A stretch of DNA of 8,182 bases from positions 1 to 8,182 of the forward strand of contig SLKW01000473.1 of the NCBI GenBank assembly GCA_007134405.1, written 5' to 3'. Positions 6,135-8,182 of this stretch are shown here, piece after piece. Position numbers and translations under genes: made by a program. A model generated the notes under the pieces. It was given only the letters and a program-made list of their open reading frames with translations, did no database searches and had not been told where the DNA came from. The DNA comes from Paracoccaceae bacterium. Its GTDB lineage: Bacteria > Pseudomonadota > Alphaproteobacteria > Rhodobacterales > Rhodobacteraceae. The first letter of the stretch is position 1; each line of letters begins with the position of its first letter.

Positions 6135-7261
6135 TGGCAGGCGAGCGTTCCGGGCGCGCGCCGCTCGCGGTGATCGCCGCGGGGGGCACCGGCGGGCACA
6201 TGTTTCCCGCCCAGGCCCTGGCCGAGGCGCTGCTGGCGCGCGGCTGGCGCGTGGCGCTGTCGACCGATGACCGCGGCATGCGCTACGCGGGGAACTTTCC
6301 GGCGGCCGTCACGCGGCAGGTCGCGGGATCGGCCACGCCGGCGCGCGGCGGCGCGGCCGAAAAGCTGATGGTGCCGCTGCGCATCGCGGGCGGCGTGCTG
6401 AAATCCGCCGCCCGGATGCTCATCGACCGGCCGCGGGTCGTCGTGGGGTTCGGCGGCTATCCGGCGATCCCGGCGCTGGCGGCGGCCTGGCTTCTGCGCG
6501 TCCCGCGCCTGATTCACGAACAGAACGGTGTCCTCGGCCGCGTGAACGAGGTCTTCGCCCGCCGCGTCCAGGCCGTCGCCTGCGGCGCCTGGCCCACGCA
6601 ACTGCCTGCCGGCGTCGAGGCGCTGCATGTCGGAAACCCGGTGCGCGACGCGGTTCACGAACGCGCCGGGGCCCCCTACATCCCGCCCGGCGACTATCCG
6701 ATGAGCGTCGTGGTCATCGGCGGCAGCCAGGGCGCGCGCATCCTCTCGGACATCGTGCCGCCCGCGCTCGGGCTTCTGCCCGATGGACTGCGCACCCATC
6801 TGCGCGTCGCCCACCAGGCCCGCCCCGAGGATCTGGAACGCGTCGCCGAGGCCTATGACGCCGCCGGCATCCGCGCCGAGGTCGCGCCCTTCTTCGACGA
6901 CATCGCGCGCCGCTTTTCCGAGGCGCAGCTGGTGATCGCGCGGTCTGGCGCCTCGACCGTGGCCGACCTGGCGGTGATCGGGCGGCCCTCGATCCTGGTG
7001 CCGCTCGCCGCCGCCCTGCGCGACGAGCAGACCGCCAATGCCCGCGCGCTGGTCGCGGCCCAGGCGGCGGTCCTGATCCCCGAACGCTTCTTCAACCCCG
7101 AAGCCCTGGCCGAGCAGGTCGAGGCGATCCTCTCCAACCCGGAAGCCGCCGAACTGATGGCGGCGGGCGCGCTGTCGATCGGCATTCCCGACGCGGCCGA
7201 CCGGTTGGCCGACCTGATCACCGACATTTCGATCCACCGCCTCGCGCAGGCCCGCACATGA
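6134..7261 (+). CDS. murG: UDP-N-acetylglucosamine-undecaprenyl-PP-MurNAc-pentapeptide GlcNAc transferase (MurG)
   Basis: This 375-residue protein (376 if the ATG at 6131 is used) is a GT-B fold, GT28 family glycosyltransferase. It adds GlcNAc from UDP-GlcNAc to lipid I at the cytoplasmic face of the membrane, giving lipid II, the substrate of the FtsW encoded just upstream. The N-terminal domain carries the glycine-rich loop GGTGGH (17-22), GFGGYP (105-110) and HEQN (128-131). The C-terminal, UDP-GlcNAc-binding domain carries GGSQGA (196-201), [10 protein letters not shown] (270-279) and a RDEQTANA segment ending near 303. E. coli has Glu269 in the position taken by D278 here, a conservative change next to the ribose-binding site. 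The gene overlaps or abuts ftsW, and its stop overlaps the murC start by ATGA, so the three are probably cotranscribed and translationally coupled. The length is normal for the family. Confidence 0.96.
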   Translation: MAGERSGRAPLAVIAAGGTGGHMFPAQALAEALLARGWRVALSTDDRGMRYAGNFPAAVTRQVAGSATPARGGAAEKLMVPLRIAGGVLKSAARMLIDRPRVVVGFGGYPAIPALAAAWLLRVPRLIHEQNGVLGRVNEVFARRVQAVACGAWPTQLPAGVEALHVGNPVRDAVHERAGAPYIPPGDYPMSVVVIGGSQGARILSDIVPPALGLLPDGLRTHLRVAHQARPEDLERVAEAYDAAGIRAEVAPFFDDIARRFSEAQLVIARSGASTVADLAVIGRPSILVPLAAALRDEQTANARALVAAQAAVLIPERFFNPEALAEQVEAILSNPEAAELMAAGALSIGIPDAADRLADLITDISIHRLAQART

Positions 7262-8182
7262 GCCTGCGCACATTGCTGCCGCCAGGGCTGGGCGGCATCC
7301 ACTTCATCGGGATTGGCGGCATCGGAATGTCGGGTATCGCCGAGATCCTGGCGCGGCTGGGCCATACCGTCCAGGGCTCGGATGCGAAGGCATCGCCGAT
7401 CACCGAGCGGCTCGCCGACCTCGGCGTGACCATTCGTCAGGGGCACCGGGCCGACAACCTCGGCGCGGCCGGGGTCGTCGTCGTCTCGACCGCGATCAAG
7501 GCCGACAACCCCGAACTGGCCGAGGCGCGGCGGCGCGGCCTGCCGGTCGTCCACCGCTCCGAGATGCTGGCCGAACTGATGCGGATGCAGCGCACCGTCT
7601 CGGTTGCCGGCACGCATGGCAAGACGACGACCACCACGCTGGTGGCGACGCTGCTGGACGCGGGCGGGGTCGATCCGACGGTCGTCAATGGCGGCGTGAT
7701 CCAGGCCTACGGGTCGAACGCGAGGCTGGGTCAGGGCGACTGGACGGTGGTCGAGGCCGACGAGAGCGACGGCTCCTTCAACCGCCTGCCGACGACCGTG
7801 GCGGTTGTCACCAATATCGACGCCGAGCATCTGGACCACTGGCGCGATTTCGACGACCTGCGCGCAGGCTTCCGCCGCTTCGTGCAGGGCGTTCCCTTCT
7901 ACGGCCTCGCCGTCCTCGGCACCGATCACCCCGAGGTGCGGGCGCTGGCCGGACAGCTGCGCGCCCGGCCGGTTGTGACCTATGGCCTGTCGGAGGGCGC
8001 CGATCTGCGCGCCACCGATCTGCGGGGCGAGGCGGGGGGGATGCGCTTCGACATCCTCCGCCGCGACGGCCCGCCCATCGCGGACTGTTTCTTGCCGCTG
8101 CCGGGCGATCACAATGTCTCGAACGCGCTGGCCGCCGTGGCCGTCGCGCTGCATCTGGGCATCGCGCCCCAGGCGATCCGGC
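7258..8182 (+). CDS. murC: UDP-N-acetylmuramate-L-alanine ligase (MurC), N-terminal two thirds (cut by window edge)
   Basis: Translation from the ATG at 7258 stays open for 308 codons plus one base to the window end. Full-length MurC is usually about 460-490 residues, so the C-terminal domain is missing only because of the edge. MurC is the cytoplasmic ligase that joins L-alanine to UDP-MurNAc with ATP, the first amino acid of the peptidoglycan stem. The N-terminal Rossmann domain shows [17 protein letters not shown] (15-31). The central ATPase domain shows the P-loop GTHGKT (118-123), followed by a run of Thr, and then EADESDGSF (166-174), [11 protein letters not shown] (185-195) and GDHNVSNA (283-290). 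The EADESDGSF and IDAEHLDH motifs separate MurC from MurD, MurE and MurF. The start overlaps the murG stop by ATGA, with AGG at 7248-7250 as a modest Shine-Dalgarno. In many alphaproteobacteria murB follows, but that cannot be seen here. Confidence 0.96.
   Translation, partial: MSLRTLLPPGLGGIHFIGIGGIGMSGIAEILARLGHTVQGSDAKASPITERLADLGVTIRQGHRADNLGAAGVVVVSTAIKADNPELAEARRRGLPVVHRSEMLAELMRMQRTVSVAGTHGKTTTTTLVATLLDAGGVDPTVVNGGVIQAYGSNARLGQGDWTVVEADESDGSFNRLPTTVAVVTNIDAEHLDHWRDFDDLRAGFRRFVQGVPFYGLAVLGTDHPEVRALAGQLRARPVVTYGLSEGADLRATDLRGEAGGMRFDILRRDGPPIADCFLPLPGDHNVSNALAAVAVALHLGIAPQAIR

Noticed and set aside
1..8182. Mobile element, prophage integrase or integron context for the tyrosine recombinase
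   Set aside because: The recombinase matches housekeeping XerC in length and motifs and sits among core genes next to DUF484. I see no attachment-site repeats, transposase or cassette-like array nearby.
1..8182. A novel defence, biosynthetic or signalling system
   Set aside because: All eight genes fall in core housekeeping families with normal length and intact motifs, apart from the two cut by the edges. No unexplained gene or repeat array remains.

Overview
The window is GC-rich, gene-dense DNA that most likely comes from the chromosome of an alphaproteobacterium of the Rhodobacterales (Rhodobacter/Paracoccus-like). This placement rests on the strong G/C bias at third codon positions, a partial phosphatidylcholine synthase (Pcs) gene next to xerC, the gene order pcs-xerC-DUF484-transaldolase-priA, and an FtsW N-terminus of the Rhodobacterales type. 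It is a recognition-based inference and was not tested by a search.

Layout. On the minus strand, reading leftward from about 2560, there are four genes: a transaldolase/fructose-6-phosphate aldolase family gene (fsa), a DUF484 gene, xerC, and the first 48 codons of pcs, which runs off the left edge. On the plus strand there are priA (2637-4829), then ftsW, murG and the first 308 codons of murC, which runs off the right edge. fsa and priA diverge from a 76-base region that carries a perfect 9-base inverted repeat. The only other sizeable gap is the 129 bases between priA and ftsW. No stretch over 300 bases lacks a gene. I see no tRNA, rRNA, CRISPR array, insertion sequence, prophage gene or riboswitch.

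How the genes work together. ftsW-murG-murC is a piece of the division and cell wall (dcw) cluster. MurC makes UDP-MurNAc-L-Ala in the cytoplasm, MurG converts lipid I to lipid II at the membrane, and FtsW polymerises lipid II at the septum. The ftsW/murG and murG/murC junctions overlap by ATGA, or nearly so, which points to translational coupling. priA (replication restart helicase) and xerC (chromosome dimer resolution) both maintain the chromosome through replication and division. The DUF484/xerC pair also overlaps by ATGA and repeats a neighbourhood known from gammaproteobacteria. The transaldolase belongs to the non-oxidative pentose phosphate pathway, and Pcs belongs to membrane lipid synthesis.

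Novelty. All eight genes belong to known families, all complete genes look intact, and I find no convincing undescribed system. The points worth a second look are the priA-ftsW junction, where murD would be expected upstream of ftsW; the inverted repeat between fsa and priA; a 13-base GC-alternating inverted repeat inside xerC; and the uncharacterised DUF484 partner of xerC.
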